A DNA stretch of 64,000 bases from Lacrimispora sinapis (lineage in GTDB: Bacteria > Bacillota > Clostridia > Lachnospirales > Lachnospiraceae): contig NZ_CP141832.1 of the NCBI RefSeq assembly GCF_043633585.1, forward strand, positions 62,001 through 126,000, given 5' to 3'. The notes beneath the pieces were generated by a model. That model was not told where the DNA came from, made no database searches, and saw nothing but the letters and a program-made list of their open reading frames with translations. A program made the translations under genes and the position numbers. Shown here piece by piece: positions 26,326 through 35,300 of this stretch. How positions within the stretch are numbered: position 1 is the stretch's first letter; every line of letters begins with the position of its first letter.

Positions 26326-27144
26326 ATGAAAGAAATGAAAATGGGACTTTTAAAGAAATTATCCGATTCGTTTACCCCCAAAGGGACAATCAGTAAAAAC
26401 GCATATGTGACATTGTCAGCCTTTGCATTTCTTTTGATCTTTTTGCTGTGGGGAATTGCATCGTATGTTATAAAGGTAGATCAAATGTTTTTGCCTACCC
26501 CCGTCAAGACTGTTGCCACCGCCTTTACCATGTTTACAAAAGGGGGATTTTTACTGGATATACAAATGTCCGTACAAAGAGTTTTGATTGGTTTTTTGAT
26601 CTCTTCGGTGGTAGGAATCCCTTTGGGGATTTTGATTGGAACCTATGCTCCCTGCTCCGCATTCTGGGAACCCATGTTTTCTTTTATCCGATATTTACCG
26701 GCATCTGCCTTTATTCAGCTGTTTATCTTGTGGATTGGAATTGGAGAGGAAGCCAAGGTTGCTATTATTATAGTAGGGAGTTTTGCACAGATTATTCTTA
26801 TGGTAGCCAATAATGTCCGCAATGTCAGCGGAGAATTGATTGAGGTGTCCTATACCCTGGGAGTTTCCAAGCTGGAAGTTCTGTGGAAAATCATTCTTCC
26901 AAAATGTCTGCCCGATGTGATCGACACCCTGCGTGTGGTGTTAGGCTGGGCATGGACCTATATCATTGTTGCTGAAATGGTAGGTGCCTCGAAAGGAATC
27001 GGATTTATGATTTCACAGGCAGGCAGACAATTTTGGGTGGATAAGATATTTGTAGGAATCATATCAATCGGATTCATTGGATTGTTCTTAGATATGCTGG
27101 GATTATATTTAAAAAAGTTATTATTTCCATGGAATGAATCTTAA
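26326..27144 (+). CDS. ABC transporter permease (SsuC-like)
   Basis: It has six membrane helices and the cytoplasmic EAA-type loop (VLWKIILPKCLPDVID) that contacts the ATPase. I choose ATG 26326, just after AAGGGAA; an in-frame ATG at 26299 has a poorer context. The gene sits between the binding protein and the ATPase, completing a SsuABC-type importer. Confidence 0.88.
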   Translation: MKEMKMGLLKKLSDSFTPKGTISKNAYVTLSAFAFLLIFLLWGIASYVIKVDQMFLPTPVKTVATAFTMFTKGGFLLDIQMSVQRVLIGFLISSVVGIPLGILIGTYAPCSAFWEPMFSFIRYLPASAFIQLFILWIGIGEEAKVAIIIVGSFAQIILMVANNVRNVSGELIEVSYTLGVSKLEVLWKIILPKCLPDVIDTLRVVLGWAWTYIIVAEMVGASKGIGFMISQAGRQFWVDKIFVGIISIGFIGLFLDMLGLYLKKLLFPWNES

Positions 27145-27160
27145 GAAAGGAGCTAGTGGT

Positions 27161-27964
27161 ATGGATAAGGATCTGGAAAATCATGGATTGAACATCATTG
27201 ATATTGAGAAGGTTTATCATACAAAGAACGGTGATGTCCATGCACTTTCAAAAACAAACCTACATGTACACCGAAAAGAATTTGTGGCACTCCTTGGGAC
27301 TTCCGGCTGTGGAAAATCAACCCTGCTCCGCATGATCGGAGGCTTGACCGAGCAGACCAGCGGAACGATCATATACGATAACCGGGAACTGACCAAACCC
27401 AGCGCAGAGGTGGGAATGGTGTTTCAAAAGTATACCCTGTTTCCGTGGCTCAGCGTAGAGAAAAACATTGGGTTTGGGCTGAAACAAAAGAAAGAAAAGA
27501 CCAATGCAGAGATTCATGAGATTGTAAACCAATATGTTGATTTGGTGGGATTGAGAGGATTTGAAAAGCTCTATCCAAAGTCTTTGTCTGGTGGGATGCA
27601 GCAGAGAGTTGCCATTGCAAGGGCACTGGCAAATGATCCAAGTATTCTGCTGTTGGATGAACCATTTGGAGCATTGGACACCACAACCAGGGAAATCATG
27701 CAGGAATTGCTGCTGGATGTGTGGCAGAAGTCACCAAAGACTATCGTTATGGTAACGCATGATGTGGAAGAAGCGGTCTTTTTAGCCGATCGGGTGGTGG
27801 TCATGTCCGCCCGTCCCGGCAGAGTACGTGAAATAATAGACATTGATTTAGACAGACCACGGGATTATCGGGTAAAATCCTCCCAGAAGTTTATTGAATA
27901 TAAAATGAGAGCGTTTGAACTGATCCGGGAAGAAAGCATGAAGCTGATGAAAGAGGGGATCTGA
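27161..27964 (+). CDS. ABC transporter ATP-binding protein (SsuB/TauB-like)
   Basis: Walker A is GTSGCGKST, the Q-loop region MVFQKYTLFPW, the signature LSGGMQQR, Walker B ILLLDEPFGALD and the switch His is in VMVTHDVEEA. ATG 27161 has an AAAGGAG site at 27146-27152; the longer frame from 27134 overlaps the permease gene without a site. It energises the importer formed with the two upstream products. Confidence 0.92.
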   Translation: MDKDLENHGLNIIDIEKVYHTKNGDVHALSKTNLHVHRKEFVALLGTSGCGKSTLLRMIGGLTEQTSGTIIYDNRELTKPSAEVGMVFQKYTLFPWLSVEKNIGFGLKQKKEKTNAEIHEIVNQYVDLVGLRGFEKLYPKSLSGGMQQRVAIARALANDPSILLLDEPFGALDTTTREIMQELLLDVWQKSPKTIVMVTHDVEEAVFLADRVVVMSARPGRVREIIDIDLDRPRDYRVKSSQKFIEYKMRAFELIREESMKLMKEGI

Positions 27965-28052
27965 TCATCGGAGTGAAGGAAAATTTTCATATAGAAATTT
28001 GTATGGTACAATACTGTATGTATGATTAAGGAAAACGAAAAGAGGACCCCCT

Positions 28053-28910
28053 ATGGAGAGAACAGAATACTCAAACATTGAAGAGCTGTTTCATGCGATG
28101 GCCAAGGCCGCAAGCGAATCAGAGACCTATAAAAAGCTGGCATTTTATCTTGAAAAAGAATATCGGAAAATCATCTTTATGACGGCTGAGGAGGTTGCTA
28201 AAAACTGCGGTGTGAGCCAGGGAAGTGTCTCCAGATTCTGCATGGTAATGGGATTTAAAGGCTACAGTGATTTTTATAAACATCTCCAAAAGATGGTGAC
28301 AGAGGAATTGACGGCCCCTCAACGCTACCACTATACCAAATCGGGCAAAAAAAAGGTGGATGACATTCTGCTGAAAGAGGCAGGCAACATGCGGGAGCTG
28401 ACCTCCATTTTAGGGGGGAGGCTTTATGAGAAGATGGTGGATGACATTGTAAAAGCAGAAAAGATATTCCTTGTTTCAGCCAGAATGTCTGCAACCTTAC
28501 TGCCCTATATGAAATATTTGCTGGATAAGTTAAGGGATCAGGTGGAGATCGTGACACCGGATTCCAATGGCTGGAATCGTTTTTATCTGGAGAACCGGGA
28601 GCAAACATTGATTATTTCCACCTGCTTTCCAAGGTACTCCAAAGCACTGGTGGAAAAATTAGTGGAACTGAAGAGGGAAGGCTTTTCTATATATGCCTTG
28701 ACCGACCGAAGAGTATCGCCCACCATACAGGCGGAGATCCCCTCCATTGTTGTACCCATTACAACCACCTCCATTTTTGATTTATACAGCACCCCCATGG
28801 CTTTTATTAATCTGACCCTGCGGGATGTGTCAAAGAAGATTCCTGATTTGGATAAAAGACTGGAAATGATCGAGAATTACGACAATAAGTACGGCGTGTT
28901 TTACCGTTAG
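28053..28910 (+). CDS. RpiR/MurR-family transcriptional regulator (HTH plus SIS domain)
   Basis: An N-terminal HTH_6 domain (about residues 1-80; TAEEVAKNCGVSQGSVSRFC is the DNA-binding helix region) is followed by a SIS domain (about 115-265) that in this family binds sugar phosphates or other ligands (KIFLVSARMSATLLPYM). It lies between the transporter and catabolic genes, with its own upstream region and a downstream terminator at 28951. It is the likely local regulator of the urocanate/imidazole genes; the ligand is not deducible. Confidence 0.88.
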   Translation: MERTEYSNIEELFHAMAKAASESETYKKLAFYLEKEYRKIIFMTAEEVAKNCGVSQGSVSRFCMVMGFKGYSDFYKHLQKMVTEELTAPQRYHYTKSGKKKVDDILLKEAGNMRELTSILGGRLYEKMVDDIVKAEKIFLVSARMSATLLPYMKYLLDKLRDQVEIVTPDSNGWNRFYLENREQTLIISTCFPRYSKALVEKLVELKREGFSIYALTDRRVSPTIQAEIPSIVVPITTTSIFDLYSTPMAFINLTLRDVSKKIPDLDKRLEMIENYDNKYGVFYR

Positions 28911-28950
28911 AGGACGAAACCGAGTTTTGCTTGGAATAAGGATGAAAAAA

Positions 28951-28984
28951 ACTGTAGATAGGATCAGGGATTTACAGTGTTTTT
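28951..28984 (+). terminator. Terminator after the RpiR-type regulator
   Basis: ACTGTA (28951-28956) pairs with TACAGT (28973-28978), followed by GTTTTTC. It isolates the regulator transcript from the catabolic operon beginning near 29055. Confidence 0.6.
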
Positions 28985-29054
28985 CTATATCCTGCCATGA
29001 ATGAAAACATTCACATTTTATAAAAGGAGAATGAAACCAATAAAAAAGAAACCC

Positions 29055-30305
29055 ATGAATAACATAAATATTGATCGCTTAATAAAAAACGTACAAACAT
29101 TAGGAACCATTGGTGAAAATCCGGAAGGAGGCATTGACCGGGCCTTGGGAAGCGAAGCGGATTTACTTGCCAGGAAGTGGCTGATGGAGTACTGGAAAGA
29201 AGTGTTTCACCGGGAAACAATTGTGGATGGCATTGCAAATATGTGGCTCCATGTGGAAAACGGCGGAAATAAAAAGGCCATTGTTCTCGGCTCTCACCAC
29301 GATGCGGTTCCAAACGGAGGAAAGTACGACGGTGCTCTCGGGGTCCTGATGGCAACGGAGGTTGCAGAGACGATTGCAGAGCAAAAGATCACACTAAAGC
29401 ATCCTCTGATGATCGTTTCCTTTACCGGAGAGGAGCCCAACCCTTACGGCATCTCCACCCTTGGCAGCAAAGCCCTGGCAGGAAGGATAAAAAAAGACCA
29501 GCTCATGAATTATTCCCATAGAGATACAACAGAAAATCTGGTGGAAGGGATTCAAAGACTTGGAGGCGGCCTTGAAAAGTGGGGGGAGATACCGGGCAAA
29601 GAGGAAATCGGGGCATATCTTGAGTGCCATATCGAACAGGGAAACCGGCTGGTGAAGATGGATTTACCGGTCGCCTGTGTTTCTGCCATTACAGGAATCT
29701 ACCGGGAGCAGATAACCGTAACCGGTGAGGCAAACCATGCAGGGACCACCATGATGGACAGCCGAAAGGATGCCTTGCTGGGTGCATGTGAGGCAGCACT
29801 TGCAATGGAAGCTATCTTGCTGGAATTACAGGATAAAGACATCGTGGGAACCATTGGCTATATCAAAAACCTGCCAAATGAAGCCAATATCATTCCTGAT
29901 CACACTGAAATGATTCTGGATGTAAGGATATCCAATGAAGAAAAAAAGATAAAGCTGCAGCATCAGATCAATGAAAGAATGAAAGAAATAGAGTCCCGAA
30001 GAGGAGTAAAAATACATAGGAGCATTATCTTAAACCAGCCCGCACAGCCTATGAGTGATGTGGTGATTCGTGCGGTCAGCCGGGGAATCGAGCAGACAGG
30101 ATTCCCTCCGGTGCAGCTGGTCAGCATGGCGGGACATGATGCTTCCAATGTTGCAGTCATAGCGGACAGCGGAATGATATTTGTCAGAAGCATTGACGGA
30201 AAAAGCCATTGCAAAGAAGAGTATTCCACTCCGGGAGACATTGAAGCATGTGCCAATGCAATGCTGCAGGCAGTACTGATTTTAGATGAGGAGATGGCTG
30301 AATGA
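29055..30305 (+). CDS. M20-family zinc amidohydrolase (N-carbamoyl-amino-acid hydrolase/allantoate amidohydrolase type)
   Basis: Two-zinc residues are in view: GSHHDAVPNGGKYDG, SFTGEEPNPYG, ECHIEQG and the C-terminal GKSHCKEEYS. The dimerisation lid contains GEANHAGTTMMDSRKDA. The family removes carbamoyl, formyl-like or allantoate amide groups from amino acids. In this cluster the HutF-like enzyme would make N-formylglutamate and there is no HutG, so this enzyme could release glutamate and formate; that is inference. The start is uncertain: AAGGAG at 29024-29029 is too close to ATG 29031, and I prefer ATG 29055 because MNNINIDRL fits the usual family N-terminus. Confidence 0.8.
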   Translation: MNNINIDRLIKNVQTLGTIGENPEGGIDRALGSEADLLARKWLMEYWKEVFHRETIVDGIANMWLHVENGGNKKAIVLGSHHDAVPNGGKYDGALGVLMATEVAETIAEQKITLKHPLMIVSFTGEEPNPYGISTLGSKALAGRIKKDQLMNYSHRDTTENLVEGIQRLGGGLEKWGEIPGKEEIGAYLECHIEQGNRLVKMDLPVACVSAITGIYREQITVTGEANHAGTTMMDSRKDALLGACEAALAMEAILLELQDKDIVGTIGYIKNLPNEANIIPDHTEMILDVRISNEEKKIKLQHQINERMKEIESRRGVKIHRSIILNQPAQPMSDVVIRAVSRGIEQTGFPPVQLVSMAGHDASNVAVIADSGMIFVRSIDGKSHCKEEYSTPGDIEACANAMLQAVLILDEEMAE

Positions 30306-31636
30306 AATTGTTTAAAGCTGAAATTGTTCATTATAATGGAGCATTTTACCGGGATTACGGGATATTGGTGGAGTCAGATACCATCAAAGCCGTTGAACCT
30401 GTATCAAACCTGCAGGCACAGTACAAAGATCAGATTGATGAAATTATAGAATGGAAAGACCAGGTGATTGTTTCCGGAACGGTAAATGTTCATAACCACA
30501 GCTTTCAAAGTCTCCTTCGGGGAATTGCAGCAGACCGGCCGTTTTTAGAATGGAGAGATGAATCTCTTTATAAGTTCTCTAAGGGGATGACATTGGAGGA
30601 CATCTATCATGGAGCCTTATTTGCTTTTGCCGAGATGATGAAGCGTGGAGTCACCACAGTATGTGATTTCTTTTATTTACACAATTTTGGAACGGAAAGT
30701 GATGAAGCGGTCATACAGGCGGCAAAAGACGTTGGAATCCGGCTGGTTCTCGCCAGGACCATGTATGACTGGGAGGGTGCACCAAAGGGATATGTGGAGA
30801 CAATTGATGAGGCGGTCACCCATACCAGAGATCTGTTTTACAAATACAAGGAAGATGACATGGTAAACATTGTTCCGGCTCCCCACAGCCTCCATGCGGC
30901 AACCCCCAAGATGATTATAGCAGGTCACAGCCTGGCAAAGGAATTGGGAACAAAATTTCACATCCATGTTGCAGAGGAACCCTTTGAGGTGGAAGAATGC
31001 AGGCTGGCACACAATGGGATGACTGTGATTGAATATCTGGATTCCATAGAAGTGGTGGATGAGCATATGATGATCGTCCATGGTGTTTATCTAAAAGAAG
31101 AAGAAATAAAACTTCTTGGAGCCAAAGGTGCCTCTCTGGCCTATTGTCCTTCCAGCAACATGTTTTTAGCCGATGGAATCACCAACATTCCGGCTATGAT
31201 GGAAGCAGGAGTTACCATCGGCCTCGGCTCTGACGGTGCATGCAGCAATAACCGGATCAGTGTATTCGAGGAGATGCGGATGGTATCCATTCTCCAAAAG
31301 GCAAGTACCTGCAATGCCATGTGTGTGAATTATCACCAAAGCTTTGACATGGGGACCGTCAACGGAGGGAAAATTCTGGATCTGCCGATTGGTGAAATCA
31401 AAGAAGGGAAAAAAGCAGATTTTGTATCCATTGACTTAAACGATTTTTCCATGCAGCCAATGAATGAACAACTGGAACAGATGCTTCCAAACATTGTTTA
31501 TTCCATGGAACCAACGGCCATAAAGCATGTGGTAGTCAATGGAGATTTCACCGTATCCCATGGTAGGCTGGCAAAACAAAAAGAAGAAGATGTGATCAAA
31601 GGCGTAAAAGATACCATGAGCCGTTTTTATCAATGA
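30302..31636 (+). CDS. hutF: HutF-like formimidoylglutamate deiminase (amidohydrolase superfamily)
   Basis: This is a metal-dependent TIM-barrel deaminase. Metal ligands appear in VNVHNHSFQSLLRG, FHIHVAEE, IVHGVYL and GLGSDGACSNNR. The HNHSFQ motif, the EWRDESLYKFSKGM segment and VTTVCDFFYLHN resemble HutF, which converts N-formimino-L-glutamate to N-formyl-L-glutamate plus ammonia. It overlaps the M20 hydrolase gene by four bases (ATGA). Another deaminase of the guanine/8-oxoguanine group is possible, but HutU and HutI nearby favour HutF. Confidence 0.75.
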   Translation: MKLFKAEIVHYNGAFYRDYGILVESDTIKAVEPVSNLQAQYKDQIDEIIEWKDQVIVSGTVNVHNHSFQSLLRGIAADRPFLEWRDESLYKFSKGMTLEDIYHGALFAFAEMMKRGVTTVCDFFYLHNFGTESDEAVIQAAKDVGIRLVLARTMYDWEGAPKGYVETIDEAVTHTRDLFYKYKEDDMVNIVPAPHSLHAATPKMIIAGHSLAKELGTKFHIHVAEEPFEVEECRLAHNGMTVIEYLDSIEVVDEHMMIVHGVYLKEEEIKLLGAKGASLAYCPSSNMFLADGITNIPAMMEAGVTIGLGSDGACSNNRISVFEEMRMVSILQKASTCNAMCVNYHQSFDMGTVNGGKILDLPIGEIKEGKKADFVSIDLNDFSMQPMNEQLEQMLPNIVYSMEPTAIKHVVVNGDFTVSHGRLAKQKEEDVIKGVKDTMSRFYQ

Positions 31637-31649
31637 AAGGAGTCCTAGG

Positions 31650-32849
31650 ATGCAGCTGACAAAAAAAGAACAGGATATGCTGGATGGGAAAATGGGAGCA
31701 GGCACCCAATTAGCCATGAAAATACTGGTGGCGGTGGGAGAGTCCTTTGATGCTCCTTACATGGTGCCTGTTACAAGGACCCATGTGGCATTAAGCAATC
31801 AGGAGGCAGACTTATGGTTTGCGGAAAAGCTGGTCAATTTGGGGGCAAAATGTGCGGTGCCCCCTACGGTAAACCCCAGCTTTCACTTAGAACAATTCAA
31901 AGAGATTACAACCATTTCTCCAATGGATGAAGAAATTGTAAAAAGGACCCATGCGGCTTATACCAAACTGGGTGCCATTATGACATATGACTGTACCCCT
32001 TATTTAGAGCATAATGTTCCAAGATTTGGAGAAGTGATTTCCTTCTCCGAATCCAGTGCCACACCCTTTGTCAACTCGGTTTATGGGGCAAGAAGCAACC
32101 GGGAAGCGGCCCAAAGTGCACTCTGTTCCGCCATTACAGGTGTGACCCCGTATTATGGCTACCTGCTTGATGAAAACCGGAAAGGAGAAGTGCTGGTACG
32201 GGTGGAAGCAGATTTAAACAGTGATTTCGATTACCAGATGCTTGGATATGTGGTGCCGAAATTTACCGGATTTAAGATTCCTGTTTTTACCGGCATTCAT
32301 AATCCTTCCAAAGAAGCCCTGATGAATCTTGGTGCACAGTTAAATACCGGAGGAAATGTTGCCATATACCACATCGTGGGATTTACCCCAGAAGCACCAA
32401 CGGCAGAAGCCGCATTTCATGGAGAAGTTCCAAAGGAAGAAGTAGTGATCACAAACAAAGATCTGGAACAGATGAGAGAAGATTTGACCGATGCCGGCGG
32501 TAAGATAGATTTTGCATTGTTTGGCTGTCCTCACCTGACCATTCATCAGATTACAAAAGTGGCTGAAATTGTAGAAGGAAACAAATTGGCAGTCCCCCTT
32601 TTCATTATGTGCAGCGCGTCCACCAGGAATTTAGCAACCCAGATGGGGCTGCGTGAGACCATAGAAAAGGCAGGCGGTCATTTAATGGCAGATACCTGCA
32701 TGGACCAGCCAAGCTGGCATTTCCTTTACGGAAAAAAGGGAGTGACGGATTCCCCCAAATGTGCCTATTATACCAAACGCCGTGACATGCAGTTTGTCAT
32801 AGCCAGTCTGGAAGATTCCGTAAAAGCAGCTTTGAAAGGAGAAATCTGA
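31650..32849 (+). CDS. Aconitase X catalytic (large) subunit
   Basis: The 399-residue protein matches the AcnX large-domain family (DUF521). Cysteines fit for an iron-sulfur cluster lie in YDCTPYL, FGCPHLT and IMCSAST. Known AcnX enzymes are dehydratases acting on cis-3-hydroxy-L-proline or mevalonate 5-phosphate, with the cluster polarising the leaving hydroxyl. The small swivelling subunit is encoded next, overlapping by one base. Location between hutF and hutU suggests dehydration of an imidazole hydroxy acid, possibly imidazolelactate to urocanate; this is a hypothesis. ATG 31650 has an AAAGGAG site. Confidence 0.85.
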   Translation: MQLTKKEQDMLDGKMGAGTQLAMKILVAVGESFDAPYMVPVTRTHVALSNQEADLWFAEKLVNLGAKCAVPPTVNPSFHLEQFKEITTISPMDEEIVKRTHAAYTKLGAIMTYDCTPYLEHNVPRFGEVISFSESSATPFVNSVYGARSNREAAQSALCSAITGVTPYYGYLLDENRKGEVLVRVEADLNSDFDYQMLGYVVPKFTGFKIPVFTGIHNPSKEALMNLGAQLNTGGNVAIYHIVGFTPEAPTAEAAFHGEVPKEEVVITNKDLEQMREDLTDAGGKIDFALFGCPHLTIHQITKVAEIVEGNKLAVPLFIMCSASTRNLATQMGLRETIEKAGGHLMADTCMDQPSWHFLYGKKGVTDSPKCAYYTKRRDMQFVIASLEDSVKAALKGEI

Positions 32850-33259
32850 TGCAGGAGTTTAAATGCCATAAAATATCGGAAGGAATTGTGACGGGTGAAG
32901 TTTTAATATCAAAGGATGATTTCTGTTTCTATCTGGTGGACCCGAAAACGGGTGTGGTGATTGAGAAACAGCATTGCCTTTATGGTCAGTGCATTGCAAA
33001 TAAAATTTTGGTTTTCCCTAACGGAAAAGGAAGCTCTGTGGTTCAGGCAGATGGTATGTATCAGTTAAAGATGACAGGAATGGAACCAAAGGGAATGATT
33101 ATTAAAAATCCAGATACCACTCTGGTAGCAAGCGCAATTATTATGGAAGCTCCTCTTGTGGATAAAGCAGAAGCGGCATTCTATGAAACCATAAAAGACG
33201 GAGATATCATCACCCTAAATGCTACCGAGGGACGGATCACATGGGAAGGAGAACGCTGA
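32849..33259 (+). CDS. Aconitase X swivelling (small) subunit
   Basis: This 136-residue protein matches DUF126, the swivel domain of aconitase X (KISEGIVTGEVLISKD; FPNGKGSSVVQADGMYQL). In two-gene AcnX enzymes it closes over the iron-sulfur catalytic subunit, and its conserved Ser in the GKGSS loop contributes to catalysis. The start codon overlaps the large-subunit stop, indicating tight coupling and a 1:1 complex. Confidence 0.88.
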   Translation: MQEFKCHKISEGIVTGEVLISKDDFCFYLVDPKTGVVIEKQHCLYGQCIANKILVFPNGKGSSVVQADGMYQLKMTGMEPKGMIIKNPDTTLVASAIIMEAPLVDKAEAAFYETIKDGDIITLNATEGRITWEGER

Positions 33260-33260
33260 G

Positions 33261-35270
33261 ATGACACCATTAAACAGGAATATGACTATTGATACATTGC
33301 CTCCAATGCCGGAATTTGAACCAGGAATCCGCAGGGCACCCTCCAGAGGCTTCCGCCTGACAAAGGATCAGACCGTAACCGCACTGAAAAATGCCCTGCG
33401 CTACCTTCATCCGGATCTTCATGAAACAATGATTCCGGAATTTTTGAATGAACTGTATACCTATGGAAGAATTTACGGCTACCGCTTCCGTCCGGCAGGA
33501 AGCATCAAAGGCGGTTCCATAGACGACTACAAAGGCAACTGTCTGGAAGGCAGAGCGTTTCAGATGATGATTCATAACAATCTGGACTTTGAGGTTGCGC
33601 TGTATCCGTATGAGCTGGTTACTTATGGAGAGACAGGGAGTGTATTTCAAAACTGGATGCAGTACCGTCTGACCATGCAGTATCTGGAACTGTTGACCGA
33701 TGAGCAGACGTTGGTACTGGAATCGGGCCATCCTCTGGGACTGTTCCATTCCAAAAAAGATGCGCCAAGGGTCACCATAACCAACGCACTGATGATTGGT
33801 ATGTTTGATAATCCGGACGACTGGGAAGTAGCCGAAGAGATGGGAGTTGCCAACTACGGGCAGATGACAGCAGGCGGCTGGATGTACATTGGACCCCAGG
33901 GCATTGTCCATGGTACTTACAATACCTTGCTGAATGCAGGAAGACAGCAGCTTGGAATTGCCAATGACAAGGATTTAAGCGGCGTGCTGTTCGTAAGCTC
34001 CGGTCTTGGAGGAATGAGCGGTGCACAGCCGAAAGCCATTGAGATTGCAGGCGGAGTGGGAATTGTTGCAGAAGTGGATGAATCCAGAATCAAAACAAGA
34101 CTGGATCAGGGCTGGGTGAAGGAAGCCTCCTCTGATTTGGGGTATGTTTTTCAGCTGGCAAAAGAATATATGGAGAAGAAAGAATCCATTTCCATTGCTT
34201 ATCATGGCAATATTGTTGATTTACTCCAATATGCGGTGGATCATAACGTGAAGATTGATTTGCTGTCGGACCAGACCTCCTGTCATGCCGCACATGAAGG
34301 CGGTTACTGTCCTCAGGGCATTACCTTTGAAGAACGGACGGTACTGTTAAAAGAGAACCGGGAACGTTTTGTTGAAATGGTAGATGCAACTTTAAGAAAA
34401 CATATAGAGTTAGTGAAAGCCTGTGTGGAAAACGGAACGTATTTCTTTGATTACGGAAATGCATTTTTAAAAGCCGTATTTGATGCTGGGGTAAAGGAAG
34501 TATCAAGAAATGGAATTGACGATAAGGACGGATTTATTTACCCCTCTTATGTGGAAGATATTATGGGCCCCCAATTATTTGATTACGGCTACGGGCCATT
34601 TCGCTGGGTGTGCTTAAGCGGAAAAGAGGAAGACTTAGATAAGACCGATCAGGCCGCAATGGAAAGCATTGACAAAGACCGCAGGTATCAGGATTTGGAT
34701 AATTACAACTGGATACGGGATGCCAAGAAAAACCAGCTGGTGGTGGGAACCAAGGCAAGAATCCTTTATCAGGATGCCGAAGGACGGAAAAACATTGCCC
34801 TCCGGTTTAATGAAATGGTAAGAAACAAAGAAGTTGGTCCTATTATGTTAGGCAGGGACCACCACGATGTAAGCGGTACGGATTCCCCATTCCGTGAGAC
34901 CTCCAACATCAAAGACGGAAGCAATGTGATGGCAGACATGGCCGTTCAGTGTTATGTTGGAAATGCAGCAAGGGGAATGAGCCTGGTGGCCTTACATAAC
35001 GGCGGCGGAGTTGGAATCGGAAAATCCATTAACGGTGGATTCGGCCTGGTATTGGATGGAAGCGAGAGGATTGATGAAATTATTAAAAGCGCCATGATTT
35101 GGGATGTGATGGGCGGCGTTGCCAGAAGAAGCTGGGCAAGAAATGAACATGCAATCGAAACCTCGGTTCAGTTCAACAAAACCTATGAGGGGCAGGCAAT
35201 GATCACCATTCCTCATGTGGCTGATGAGGATCTGGTAAAACAGGCGGTAGAAAAAACCTTTTGCCAATAG
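33261..35270 (+). CDS. hutU: Urocanate hydratase (urocanase), long form
   Basis: It adds water to urocanate to give imidazolonepropionate, using tightly bound NAD as electrophile. Signature regions include TAGGWMYIGPQGIVHGTY, SSGLGGMSGAQPKA, the active-site cysteine region DQTSCHAAHEGGYCPQG and GRDHHDVSGTDSPFRET. At 669 residues it is longer than the roughly 555-residue proteobacterial form and belongs to the long clostridial type. ATG 33261 follows AAGGAG (33246-33251); a longer frame from 33219 runs inside the AcnX small-subunit gene and is rejected. Confidence 0.94.
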   Translation: MTPLNRNMTIDTLPPMPEFEPGIRRAPSRGFRLTKDQTVTALKNALRYLHPDLHETMIPEFLNELYTYGRIYGYRFRPAGSIKGGSIDDYKGNCLEGRAFQMMIHNNLDFEVALYPYELVTYGETGSVFQNWMQYRLTMQYLELLTDEQTLVLESGHPLGLFHSKKDAPRVTITNALMIGMFDNPDDWEVAEEMGVANYGQMTAGGWMYIGPQGIVHGTYNTLLNAGRQQLGIANDKDLSGVLFVSSGLGGMSGAQPKAIEIAGGVGIVAEVDESRIKTRLDQGWVKEASSDLGYVFQLAKEYMEKKESISIAYHGNIVDLLQYAVDHNVKIDLLSDQTSCHAAHEGGYCPQGITFEERTVLLKENRERFVEMVDATLRKHIELVKACVENGTYFFDYGNAFLKAVFDAGVKEVSRNGIDDKDGFIYPSYVEDIMGPQLFDYGYGPFRWVCLSGKEEDLDKTDQAAMESIDKDRRYQDLDNYNWIRDAKKNQLVVGTKARILYQDAEGRKNIALRFNEMVRNKEVGPIMLGRDHHDVSGTDSPFRETSNIKDGSNVMADMAVQCYVGNAARGMSLVALHNGGGVGIGKSINGGFGLVLDGSERIDEIIKSAMIWDVMGGVARRSWARNEHAIETSVQFNKTYEGQAMITIPHVADEDLVKQAVEKTFCQ

Positions 35271-35300
35271 TCAGGAAAAAGGGATGGAAAGGAGGGGGAT

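Noticed and set aside
33219..33260. Upstream extension of urocanase
   Set aside because: The extension lies inside the AcnX small-subunit gene; ATG 33261 has a well-spaced AAGGAG and matches the family N-terminus.
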